A DNA stretch of 64,000 bases from an uncultured Mollicutes bacterium (GTDB lineage: Bacteria; Bacillota_I; Bacilli_A; RFN20; CAG-826). Below are positions 32,334-40,248 of the stretch, in pieces. The translations under genes and the position numbers were made by a program. The stretch lies in assembly GCA_900540395.1 (NCBI GenBank), contig UQFQ01000001.1, positions 100,026 through 164,025 on the forward strand, read 5' to 3'. The stretch's first letter is position 1. Every line of letters begins with the position of its first letter. The notes under the pieces were generated by a model. It saw only the letters and a list, made by a program, of their open reading frames with translations. It had not been told where the DNA came from and did not search any database.

Positions 32334-33689
32334 ATGATTAATAAAATAGTAAATACAACAAAAGGTAAAATCGAAGGAATCGAAGAAGAAAGAGGCTACC
32401 GTTTTTTTGGGATTCCTTTTGTCAAAGCTCCAATCAACGATCTTTCGTTTAAGCATCCTATTGAAATAGAACCATGGGATGGAGTTTATAAGGCTGATAC
32501 TCCTAAAGCTAATCCTATTCAAAGAGAAGGGACTTTTAGCGTTGGTTATAATGATAAAGACTCCCTCTATCTTAATATTTATGTTCCTAAGATCGCCAAA
32601 GAAAAAGAGAAGCTGCCAGTAATGATTTGGATATATGGTGGAAGTTATGCAACTGGTGGAACTGGCCTAAAAAATAATAAAACCCTGCAAATTGAATATG
32701 ATTCTTCGGATTTTGCTAATGATACATGTTGTATTATTGTTAACTTTAACTATCGTTTAAATGTCTATGGCTACTTAAATTTAAATTCTATGGATTCTTC
32801 TTTTGACCTTAATAATGGAATCTATGATCAAATAGCTGCCTTAAAATTTGTAAAAGAAAATATTAAATTTTTTGGTGGAGATGAAAATAATATTACTCTT
32901 TTTGGACAATCAGCAGGAGGCTCTTCAATTATTGCTTTAATGTCTATTCCAGAAATAAGCAATCTTTATAACAAAGCTATTGTCATGTCTCCTGTTAGCG
33001 AACATTTTTTCTTTCCTAAAGAGAGCAAGAAACTAGCTAAAAAGTATTTACATTACCTTGGTGTTAAGAAAAATGAAATAAATAGACTCTATTCATTAAA
33101 ACCTGAAGAAATTAAAGCAGCAAATAAGAAAATAGCTGATTACGCTTATAGAAAAGGGGAGTTAAGATGCCCATTTTCACCAACTATTGATGGAAAACTA
33201 TTAAAAGATGAACCTAAAAAACTTGCTGCTTTAAACGATAAACCACTTTTAATAGGGAATGTTGCTAATGAAGGAAACTTGTTTTTATTAAAAGCACCTG
33301 ATTTTGCTCTTCCATTTATGGTCAAACTTTTTGGTCTTAAATTAAAGAAAAATAAACATGATACATATAGACATAGAGCAAGTATAGCTTTAACTCACAA
33401 ATTGTATATTGATCCTATGCTTGAAATATTAAAAGACTATAAAGGAAAAGCTTATAAATACGAATATCAATATACTTCGCCTGATTGTGCAAAACTTGGT
33501 GTTGAAACATTTCATGCTTGTGATGTGTCTGTACTTTTTGGCTATAATACAAGTTTTCAAAGGGTAGATGATTCAGAAACACAAAGAGTAACAAAAGAAA
33601 TGCGTACTCTCTTTTCAAAATTTGCTTATGGTGAATTTGGTGAATATGAAGAATATCGTAAGAATAAGAAAGAAATAATAATTAAATAA
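32334..33689 (+). CDS. Type B carboxylesterase
   Basis: 451 residues, somewhat short for the family (about 500). It has the opening G-K-I-[ER]-G-x-x-x-x-x-x-x-[FY]-x-G-I-P-[FY] element (GYRFFGIPFVKAP), the oxyanion-hole segment WIYGGSYATGG near 100 and the nucleophile elbow FGQSAGGSSIIALMS with the catalytic Ser near 193. A C-terminal FHACDVSVLFGY segment supplies the likely catalytic His. There is no signal peptide, so it is an intracellular esterase. It starts two bases after the phosphorylase stop. Natural ester substrate unknown. Confidence 0.88.
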   Translation: MINKIVNTTKGKIEGIEEERGYRFFGIPFVKAPINDLSFKHPIEIEPWDGVYKADTPKANPIQREGTFSVGYNDKDSLYLNIYVPKIAKEKEKLPVMIWIYGGSYATGGTGLKNNKTLQIEYDSSDFANDTCCIIVNFNYRLNVYGYLNLNSMDSSFDLNNGIYDQIAALKFVKENIKFFGGDENNITLFGQSAGGSSIIALMSIPEISNLYNKAIVMSPVSEHFFFPKESKKLAKKYLHYLGVKKNEINRLYSLKPEEIKAANKKIADYAYRKGELRCPFSPTIDGKLLKDEPKKLAALNDKPLLIGNVANEGNLFLLKAPDFALPFMVKLFGLKLKKNKHDTYRHRASIALTHKLYIDPMLEILKDYKGKAYKYEYQYTSPDCAKLGVETFHACDVSVLFGYNTSFQRVDDSETQRVTKEMRTLFSKFAYGEFGEYEEYRKNKKEIIIK

Positions 33690-33762
33690 GGCTCTAGTTT
33701 TGAGAAAAACCTTGAAAAAAATTAGCTTTTTATAAATTTATTACTAAGAGAGGAGAAAAACT

Positions 33763-34869
33763 ATGTTTCCTGAAATTAAGAAAAACTTTGGATTTGGCGT
33801 AATGAGACTTCCATTAAGCGAAGATAAGAAAATCAATCTAGAAGAGTTTAAAAAGATGGTTGATTACTTTATTGCTAATGGCTTTAATTACTTTGATACA
33901 GCCCATGGATATCTTAGTGAACAAAGTGAATTGGCAATTAGAGAATGCTTGACTAAAAGATATAAAAGAGAAGACTATGTTTTAACTGATAAACTTTCGC
34001 CAAATTATTTTTCTAAAGAAGAAGATATTATTCCTCTTTTTAATAAGCAGCTTGAATGCGCTGGAGTTGAATATTTTGATTTTTATTTAATGCATGCTCA
34101 ACAAAAGAATAATTATGATCAATATCAAAAGGCTCATGCTTATGAAGTGGCTAAGAAATTAAAAGACGAAGGTAAAATCAAGCATATTGGAATTTCATTT
34201 CATGATACAGCTGAGTTCTTAGATAAAATCCTTACTGAACATCCAGAAATTGAAGTAGTTCAACTACAATTTAATTATCTTGATTATGAAGATCCTAACG
34301 TTCAATCTAGACTTTGTTATGAAGTTGCTACTAAACATAACAAACCAGTAATTGTTATGGAACCTGTTAAAGGCGGAAGTTTAGTTAATTTACCTAAAGA
34401 AGCTAATCAAATCTTAAAAGGTTTAAATGGTGGATCTAATGCATCTTATGCAATCAGATTTGCAGCTTCTTTTCCTAATGTATTCATGGTTTTAAGTGGA
34501 ATGAGCAATTTGGAACAACTTACTGACAATGTTTCATTTATGAAAGAGTTTAAGCCTCTTAATGAAAAAGAATACTGTGCTTTAAAAGAAGTGGTTAATG
34601 TTTTTAAAACTTTACCAACTATTCCATGCACAAGCTGTAAGTATTGTGTAGATGGCTGTCCAAAGAAAATACAAATTCCAGATTTATTCCGCGATTATAA
34701 TTTTGTAGTACAGTTTAACGATAAAAGTGCTAAAGATTGGTATAAGCACCATGTAACTAATCATGGAAAAGCCATGGATTGCATTAAATGTGGTAAATGT
34801 GAAAAAATTTGTCCTCAACATCTTCCAATTAGAGATTTATTAGTAAAAGTTAGTAAAACTTTTGATTAA
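33763..34869 (+). CDS. Aldo/keto reductase with C-terminal two-[4Fe-4S] ferredoxin domain
   Basis: 368 residues. The N-terminal 270 residues are an aldo/keto reductase barrel (FGFGVMRLPL, FDTAHGYLSEQSELAIRECL with the active-site Asp and Tyr, VLTDKLSP with the Lys, FDFYLMHAQ with the His). The C-terminus carries two clusters, CTSCKYCVDGCP near residue 289 and CIKCGKCEKICP near 340. This fused form is widespread in anaerobic Firmicutes (COG1453) and probably couples NAD(P)H-type chemistry to ferredoxin-like electron transfer. A strong GAGAGGAG lies upstream. The gene is monocistronic. The presence of two oxygen-sensitive clusters suggests an anaerobic life. Confidence 0.9.
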   Translation: MFPEIKKNFGFGVMRLPLSEDKKINLEEFKKMVDYFIANGFNYFDTAHGYLSEQSELAIRECLTKRYKREDYVLTDKLSPNYFSKEEDIIPLFNKQLECAGVEYFDFYLMHAQQKNNYDQYQKAHAYEVAKKLKDEGKIKHIGISFHDTAEFLDKILTEHPEIEVVQLQFNYLDYEDPNVQSRLCYEVATKHNKPVIVMEPVKGGSLVNLPKEANQILKGLNGGSNASYAIRFAASFPNVFMVLSGMSNLEQLTDNVSFMKEFKPLNEKEYCALKEVVNVFKTLPTIPCTSCKYCVDGCPKKIQIPDLFRDYNFVVQFNDKSAKDWYKHHVTNHGKAMDCIKCGKCEKICPQHLPIRDLLVKVSKTFD

Positions 34870-34924
34870 TTCTTAATTGTAAATAAAATCTTACAAAGTC
34901 TTTCTTAGATGCAACGATTGTCAG

Positions 34925-34933
34925 TGCTATAAT
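34925..34933 (+). promoter_or_regulatory. Extended -10 box of the HAD gene
   Basis: TGCTATAAT lies 17 bases before the ATG at 34951, leaving a leader of about ten bases without a clear ribosome binding site. Confidence 0.55.
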
Positions 34934-34950
34934 GAAGAAGTACTTAACTT

Positions 34951-35601
34951 ATGAGTGATTTAGTAAATAAAAAAGCAATTTTATTCGATTTAGATGGCAC
35001 TTTATGGGATGCTTTAGACACGATTACTGAAGCTTGGAATAAAGCCATGAAGGACAATAATCTAAATTATAGATTTTCAATTGCTACAATGAAGTCTTTT
35101 ATGGGTTTAACACCAAGAGAAACAGCACCTTTAGCATTTGAAGATGTTTCTTTAGAAAAAGGCTTAGAATATTTTTCTCTTTGTTTAAATGAAGAAATTA
35201 AATACCTTCGCATACATCCTGGAAAGCTTTATGAAGATGAAGAAGAAGTTTTAAAAGTCCTTCAAAAAGACTTCCCACTTTTTATTGTCTCTAATTCTGA
35301 TAAAGGCTATATCGAAGATTATATTGAAGCTTATAAGTTTAATAAATATTTTACTGATCACGTTTGTGCTGGCGATACAAATTTAGAGAAGTGGCAAAAC
35401 ATTCTTTATATTAAAAATAAATATAATCTAGAAGATATAATCTATGTCGGTGATACATTAAAAGATCAAAACGAGAGTAATAAGGCTGGCGTAAAATTTA
35501 TCCATGCTGCTTATGGCTTTGGTGAAATTAAAGAAGAAGTTAATAAGATAAACTCACTTAAAGAATTACCTGATTTAGTTAAAAAAGTCTTTAAAAGTTG
35601 A
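34951..35601 (+). CDS. HAD-superfamily hydrolase (phosphoglycolate-phosphatase-like)
   Basis: 216 residues. HAD motif I is LFDLDGTLWDALDTI with the nucleophile Asp and acid Asp, motif II is FIVSNSDKGYIEDYI, and motif III/IV lies around KWQNILYIKNK and YVGDTLKDQNESNKAGVKFI. A helical cap sits between motif I and II, as in subfamily IA phosphatases such as Gph or PpaX. It hydrolyses small phosphate esters in the cytoplasm; the exact substrate is unknown. It is followed 30 bases later by a transporter gene with its own ribosome binding site, so these two may be read together. Confidence 0.88.
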   Translation: MSDLVNKKAILFDLDGTLWDALDTITEAWNKAMKDNNLNYRFSIATMKSFMGLTPRETAPLAFEDVSLEKGLEYFSLCLNEEIKYLRIHPGKLYEDEEEVLKVLQKDFPLFIVSNSDKGYIEDYIEAYKFNKYFTDHVCAGDTNLEKWQNILYIKNKYNLEDIIYVGDTLKDQNESNKAGVKFIHAAYGFGEIKEEVNKINSLKELPDLVKKVFKS

Positions 35602-35631
35602 CTATTTTTATAAAAATTGAAGGAGACGTTT

Positions 35632-37062
35632 ATGGAAAACAACATCACTCAAAGCCAAGAACCTCAATTAAAGCTTAACGTCAAGAGAACGGCAATAATC
35701 GGATTTGCTTTCTTTGGCATTTTGCTTTTATGGCAAGTTTACGATTCTTGGTGTCCAACATTTTTAACTGAACTTTTTAAAACAGCTTTTCCAAACATTA
35801 CAAGCGAAGAAGAAGTTCAATATCTTGTTGGAATTATCATGGCGCTTGATAATTTAGCGGCCTTAATTCTGTTACCTATTTTTGGCGCACTCTCGGATAA
35901 AACCAAAACACCAATAGGGAAAAGAATGCCTTATATTTTAGTAGGAACATTTGTTTGTGCAGTGGCCTTCCCATTTATTCCTGTCTTTTTCCACTATAAC
36001 AATATAGCTGGTGTTATCTCGATGATGGCGATTGTCGTTATCTTTATGATGATGTATCGAAATCCAGCTGTTAGTTTAATGCCTGATATGACTCCAAAAC
36101 CATTAAGAAGTAAGGCTAATGGAATTATCAATATCATGGGTTATATTGGTGGAGCATTTGCTACTGTTGTTGGCATTATTTTTGTTTTAAGTGATTATTT
36201 AGATCAAAAAGGTGAAGGCGGATGGGCTGCTGGCAATATTTGGGTTATCGAAATTCCATTTTTACTTGCTTCAGTTTTAATGATCATTTCTTGTTTAGTT
36301 TTATTCTTCAAGATTAATGAAAACAAAATTGAAGCTGAAATTGCCCCTGAAATGAAACGTGGTGAAGAATTGTCAGAACTTAAAGAAAAGGTAGTTGATG
36401 ACAAGCCTTTAACAAGAGGTAATAAAATAATGCTTATCTTAATCCTTGTAGCCGAATTCTTTTGGTTTATGAGTGATAATGGAATATCAACTTTTATGGG
36501 CAATTACACCATTTATTACTTTGAAGCTTCTTCTAGCTCTAATATGATTAATACCATTGTAGGTGGAGTTGGCTCAGTTATTGGCTTTGCAGTTGGTGGA
36601 ATAATTGCTGGAAAGATTGGGCGTAAGTGGACTTTGGTTGGTGGACTTGGTTTAACACTTGTCTCTTACATAATTTGGGCAATTTTAAGTTTCACACTTT
36701 TAGAATTTGCTGAAGGTAGTGGTCAATTCCCTGTTTTCCTTTATATTATTTGGTTTGTTAAAGGCTTTGGAATGTCTTTAGTTCATGTCAACTCTTATCC
36801 AATGGTTGTTGAACTTTGTAATTCTAAAAAAATCGGACGTTTTACTGGTTATTACTATGCAGCAAGTATGGCAGCACAAACCATTACTCCAATAGCACTA
36901 GGATCAATTTTACTCGTCCCATCATTTGATTTTGGAATCTTACCAATCTATGCTCTTGTTTGCTTAGGAGTTTCGTTTGTAATCTTCCTTTTTGTTAAGA
37001 ATGTTAAATCAACAAAGACCGATTTTAAAAAAGGATTAGAATCAATTGGGAGTGATGATTAA
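35632..37062 (+). CDS. MFS/GPH-type sugar transporter
   Basis: 476 residues from the ATG at 35632, since GAAGGAGA stands just before it and an in-frame TTG at 35617 overlaps that site. It has about twelve transmembrane helices. The segment GALSDKTKTPIGKRMPYILVG after helix 2 is the hallmark of the GPH/SLC45 family of cation-coupled sugar and glycoside symporters (S-D-[RK]-T-x-[TS]-x-x-G-[RK]-R-x-P-[YF]). A large charged loop lies between helices 6 and 7. It probably imports a di- or oligosaccharide; the glycosidase encoded at 40249 could act on it, but this is inference. Confidence 0.87.
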   Translation: MENNITQSQEPQLKLNVKRTAIIGFAFFGILLLWQVYDSWCPTFLTELFKTAFPNITSEEEVQYLVGIIMALDNLAALILLPIFGALSDKTKTPIGKRMPYILVGTFVCAVAFPFIPVFFHYNNIAGVISMMAIVVIFMMMYRNPAVSLMPDMTPKPLRSKANGIINIMGYIGGAFATVVGIIFVLSDYLDQKGEGGWAAGNIWVIEIPFLLASVLMIISCLVLFFKINENKIEAEIAPEMKRGEELSELKEKVVDDKPLTRGNKIMLILILVAEFFWFMSDNGISTFMGNYTIYYFEASSSSNMINTIVGGVGSVIGFAVGGIIAGKIGRKWTLVGGLGLTLVSYIIWAILSFTLLEFAEGSGQFPVFLYIIWFVKGFGMSLVHVNSYPMVVELCNSKKIGRFTGYYYAASMAAQTITPIALGSILLVPSFDFGILPIYALVCLGVSFVIFLFVKNVKSTKTDFKKGLESIGSDD

Positions 37063-37064
37063 TC

Positions 37065-37778
37065 ATGAAAAAAGAAGAAATAATTAAAAGCATTAATCCT
37101 TTATTTTTAAAGGGTGTTGCTCATAGAGGCTATCATAATGAACAATATACGGAAAATGGATTTGGTGCTTTTAAAAATGCAATTGATAACAATTTTGCTT
37201 TTGAACTAGATGTTCATTTAACTAAAGATGAAAAGTTAATCGTTTCTCATGATGCTTCTTTAAAAAGAACAACTGGTAAAGAAGGAATTATTGAGGAATT
37301 AACCTTAGAGGAAATTAAATCTAATTATCATCTTTTAGATGGTAGTGAAGTTCCTACTCTTGAAGAAGTATTTGAATTTACTAAAGAAAGCGTACCAATT
37401 GTAGTTGAACTTAAACCTTATACAAAAACAAAAAACTATAAAGTGTTAGCTTTTAAAGTGATGGATGCTTTAAATGAAATAAAAGATAAAAGAAACATCA
37501 TTTTAATTTCTTTTTATCCTCAATGTCTTTTGCCTTTTAAAGGCAGTGGCTTTATAAGATGTTTACTGGTTGATCGAAAAAATAGCTGGAGCTTTGCTTT
37601 AAGGCATTTCTTTGAAGGAGTTGACTTAGAATGGCAACTTCTTAAAGAAGAAAAATATCAAAAAGTAAAACAAAATAAACTAGTTATGTGTTGGACTATT
37701 GAAAATAATAAGGACTATAACGAAATAAAAGATCTTGCTGATTCAGTTACTTTTCAACATTTTGATATAACTAAATAA
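37065..37778 (+). CDS. Glycerophosphodiester phosphodiesterase
   Basis: 237 residues, typical length. The GDPD signature is intact: GVAHRGYHNEQYTENG near residue 18 (catalytic His and the metal-binding E), FELDVHLTKDEKLIVSHD near 52-70 (metal-binding E and D, second His) and LKRTTGKEG. Further on, VPIVVELKPYT carries the later metal-binding Glu. It cleaves glycerophosphodiesters to glycerol 3-phosphate and an alcohol, and here would be cytoplasmic. It starts two bases after the transporter stop, so it may be co-expressed. Confidence 0.9.
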   Translation: MKKEEIIKSINPLFLKGVAHRGYHNEQYTENGFGAFKNAIDNNFAFELDVHLTKDEKLIVSHDASLKRTTGKEGIIEELTLEEIKSNYHLLDGSEVPTLEEVFEFTKESVPIVVELKPYTKTKNYKVLAFKVMDALNEIKDKRNIILISFYPQCLLPFKGSGFIRCLLVDRKNSWSFALRHFFEGVDLEWQLLKEEKYQKVKQNKLVMCWTIENNKDYNEIKDLADSVTFQHFDITK

Positions 37779-37792
37779 ATTAAACTTTAAAT

Positions 37793-39202
37793 CTATTGAG
37801 CGTTTTGTAAAGCAATCTTGTTGTTTTCGATTTCTCGATAGATTTTTTTACGTTCAATAAAATAGTAAACGATTTGACAAGTAAGAGAAGCAAACCAACT
37901 AACTGGATAACATGTATATAAAATTAAAGTGGAATGCATGATACTTGTTGGATCAGAAGAATAAATAAAGAAGTTCCAGATTAATCTAAAAATACATGCC
38001 CAAAAGATAGAAATAATCATTGGAATAATAGCTCTATTTAAACCTCTTAAAAAGTTAGTAAAAGAATCCATCGCTCCACATATAAAATATGTTGGAAGAA
38101 GAAGCGATAATCGTTCAAAACATAATAAATAAAATTCTGAATTAGCTTTTCCACCCGTATAAGCCGCAATTAAAGGTGTATGTAAGGCTAAAAGTGATAA
38201 ACCAATTATTAAGCCAAAGCCCATACAGGTACCTTCGATAATAAATATGAGCTTTTTAACATTCTTTGTTTCACCTTTTCCATAATTTGCACTAATAAAA
38301 GCTGAGCCACCTTGAGCAATAGAAAACATTGAGGTGTAACAAAAGTTTTCAATTGATTCACAATCAGCATTAACTTCTACGATACGTGGTCCCCATGTGT
38401 TAACTGTAGATTGTAAAATCATGTTAGATATAGCAAAAATCATGCCTTGAAGACCACTAGGAATGCCTACCTTTAAAATCTCAATCGTTTCTTTTTTATA
38501 TAAACGAATATTTCTGAATTTAAAATCAATAAAGTTCTTATTTTTCTTTAAGAAGATAAATACAAGTATTGAAGCAGTGCAATATGAGAATATGCTACTT
38601 AATCCTGTGCCAACTACCGATAGATGACAAGCGTAAACAAAAAGGTAGTTTAAAGAAATATGAAGTATACCAGCTATTCCTAAAAAGATTAATGGCATAC
38701 GAGAATTTCCAGTTCCTCTAAAGATGGCGCTTCCAAAATTATAAATACTTATAAAGGGCAGTGCATAAAAATAAGTTCTTAAATATTCAACAGCTAGATC
38801 AAAATAAGACTCATCAGCGTTTTGAAGTCTTAATAATGTTGGGGCTAAAAAGTAACCGATTATCATTACTATAACTCCGGCTAAAAAAGCTAAAATAAGA
38901 CCAGAATAGCAAGCTTTTTCAGCAGAAACTTTGTCTTTTTCGCCATAATATTTAGCAATAATTACGTTTTCTCCAGCTGATAAACCAATAAAAACATTTG
39001 TTAAAAGAGAATTTAAAGCAGCATTAGCACCAACAGCAGCGGCAGCTAACTCTCCTTCATATCCTTCAATAACTATTAAATCAAATGTTGAAAATAAGAT
39101 TTCTAGACAGCCAACTAACATGAGTGGCAAAGAAAATAAGATTACCTTCTTTATTAATGTGGCGGTTGAACCGCTTGTTAAGTCCATTGCTTTAAGTTGC
39201 AT
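37793..39202 (-). CDS. MATE family multidrug/cation efflux transporter
   Basis: 469 residues with twelve likely helices in two repeats. LFSLPLMLVGCLEILFSTFDLIVI opens the first half and the segment AAAAVGANAALNSLLTNVFIGLSAGENVIIAKYYG follows, the usual V-[GA]-x-[AG]-x-x-[LI]...G-x-x-[VI]-x-[IV]-[AS]-[QK]-x-x-G region of MATE proteins. It lies on the minus strand, convergent with the phosphodiesterase gene 15 bases away. TAAAAT on the minus strand 11 bases before the ATG and no ribosome binding site point to a very short leader. Substrate unknown. Confidence 0.88.
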   Translation of the reverse strand: MQLKAMDLTSGSTATLIKKVILFSLPLMLVGCLEILFSTFDLIVIEGYEGELAAAAVGANAALNSLLTNVFIGLSAGENVIIAKYYGEKDKVSAEKACYSGLILAFLAGVIVMIIGYFLAPTLLRLQNADESYFDLAVEYLRTYFYALPFISIYNFGSAIFRGTGNSRMPLIFLGIAGILHISLNYLFVYACHLSVVGTGLSSIFSYCTASILVFIFLKKNKNFIDFKFRNIRLYKKETIEILKVGIPSGLQGMIFAISNMILQSTVNTWGPRIVEVNADCESIENFCYTSMFSIAQGGSAFISANYGKGETKNVKKLIFIIEGTCMGFGLIIGLSLLALHTPLIAAYTGGKANSEFYLLCFERLSLLLPTYFICGAMDSFTNFLRGLNRAIIPMIISIFWACIFRLIWNFFIYSSDPTSIMHSTLILYTCYPVSWFASLTCQIVYYFIERKKIYREIENNKIALQNAQ

Positions 39203-39279
39203 ACCGAAAGAATATTTTAGTTATTCGTTTTGAAAATGCAATATAAGAATGTGACTAAAATAGCAGTTTTAAAACTAAA

Positions 39280-39786
39280 TTAATTATCTTTAAATGATTC
39301 TTTAGGGTTAGTTAAGAATTCAAGATTTTGGAAGGTAAATTTCTTTGTTTTTCCAACAATCGAAGTAGATAAAGTAATCGTATCAATCGAGGTAAAACCT
39401 TGTTTGTAGTAAAGCTTTAAGGCGCTAATATTATTTGGAGCAACTTCAATTTGAACACGCGAATTGCCTTTAGCAAGGACTATCTCTTTGATCTTTTTTA
39501 AAGCAAAACTAGCTAAACCTTTACGGCGAAATTCAGGTTTAATATAAAGATATTCAATGTTATTGGTATAACCGTATTTTTCGTTAACGAAAGTAAAACC
39601 GGCAATACTATCATCAAGCATAATAAGGTAGCCAAAACATTTAGGAGATAGCATCCTTCTAATATCTTCTAAAATATCTTCATCGCTTGCCTCCACGAGT
39701 TGAGAGTGCCAAAAATCTTTAAGCATTAAAGATAATTCAGTTAAATCGGATAAGGTTACTTTTTTTAAAAATCTTTTGCTTGTCAT
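39280..39786 (-). CDS. GNAT family N-acetyltransferase
   Basis: 168 residues. Motif A reads EYLYIKPEFRRKGLASFALKKIKE, with the R-R-K-G-L-A acetyl-CoA loop; the C-terminus has NNISALKLYYKQGFTSIDT, the usual N-x-x-A-x-x-[LF]-Y-x-x-x-G-F element. It lies upstream of the MATE gene on the same strand with a 77-base gap. On the minus strand an extended -10 (TGTTAGAAT) ends six bases before the ATG, so its message is probably leaderless. Substrate unknown. Confidence 0.85.
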   Translation of the reverse strand: MTSKRFLKKVTLSDLTELSLMLKDFWHSQLVEASDEDILEDIRRMLSPKCFGYLIMLDDSIAGFTFVNEKYGYTNNIEYLYIKPEFRRKGLASFALKKIKEIVLAKGNSRVQIEVAPNNISALKLYYKQGFTSIDTITLSTSIVGKTKKFTFQNLEFLTNPKESFKDN

Positions 39787-40048
39787 GATTTGATTCTAAC
39801 AAAAGAAATTTTAAAAAGCAAATTTTAGGCCATTTTTGTAGTTTTTTTGATAAAAACAGTCAGTTTTTAAAATAAGTCTACTCACAAGATTTAAACTATC
39901 TACTACATATTAGAAGAACTTGACTTAACGCTAAATGTCTTTACCTTTCCTCCTAAAAGACACTAACTGATATAAGTGAAACTAGAAGTAAAAGTAGGCA
40001 TCGACTATAAGATTAAATTAAATGAATTTCATCACCTCCATAAGTAAC

Positions 40049-40070
40049 GAAAGAATATAAATATCCTTTC
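40049..40070. promoter_or_regulatory. Imperfect palindrome upstream of the glycosidase gene
   Basis: Arms 40049-40058 and 40061-40070 are inverted copies with one mismatch and an AA centre, the size of a LacI- or MarR-type operator. It sits about 140 bases upstream of the -10 box, so direct repression is uncertain. Confidence 0.3.
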
Positions 40071-40212
40071 ACTAATATAAAGGAGTTTGTTTTAAAATTT
40101 TTAAAAAAAGTTTTTGAAAAAGTTAAAAATATTTTTTCATCAAAAAGATATAGAAGAATATAGACAAGTAAAAATATAAATATTCCTACTATTTAAAGAA
40201 GTTAACTTTCTT

Positions 40213-40234
40213 TATAATATTCTAAGCGAAAGGA
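40213..40234 (+). promoter_or_regulatory. -10 box and RBS of the glycosidase gene
   Basis: TATAAT (40213-40218) and CGAAAGGA just downstream, before the ATG at 40249. Confidence 0.5.
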
Positions 40235-40248
40235 TTCTATATCAAAAT

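Larger units (their letters stand above)
39787..40248. other. Intergenic region with divergent promoters and a palindrome
   Basis: A 462-base AT-rich stretch between divergent genes. The left end holds a minus-strand TGTTAGAAT box (39793-39801) six bases from the acetyltransferase start. The imperfect palindrome GAAAGAATAT-AA-ATATCCTTTC (40049-40070, one mismatch) and a TATAAT at 40213-40218 with AAAGGA belong to the glycosidase side. No reading frame or RNA gene was recognised. Confidence 0.5.

Noticed and set aside
32169..32522. Minus-strand 117-residue reading frame
   Set aside because: It overlaps the nucleoside phosphorylase and esterase genes, both of which have clear motifs; the frame has no recognisable features.
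36204..36503. Minus-strand 99-residue frame in the sugar transporter gene
   Set aside because: It is antisense to conserved transporter sequence and lacks a ribosome binding site.
39787..40248. Riboswitch before the glycosidase gene
   Set aside because: The stretch is long enough but shows no recognisable aptamer motif or terminator next to the gene; only a palindrome and a promoter can be supported.
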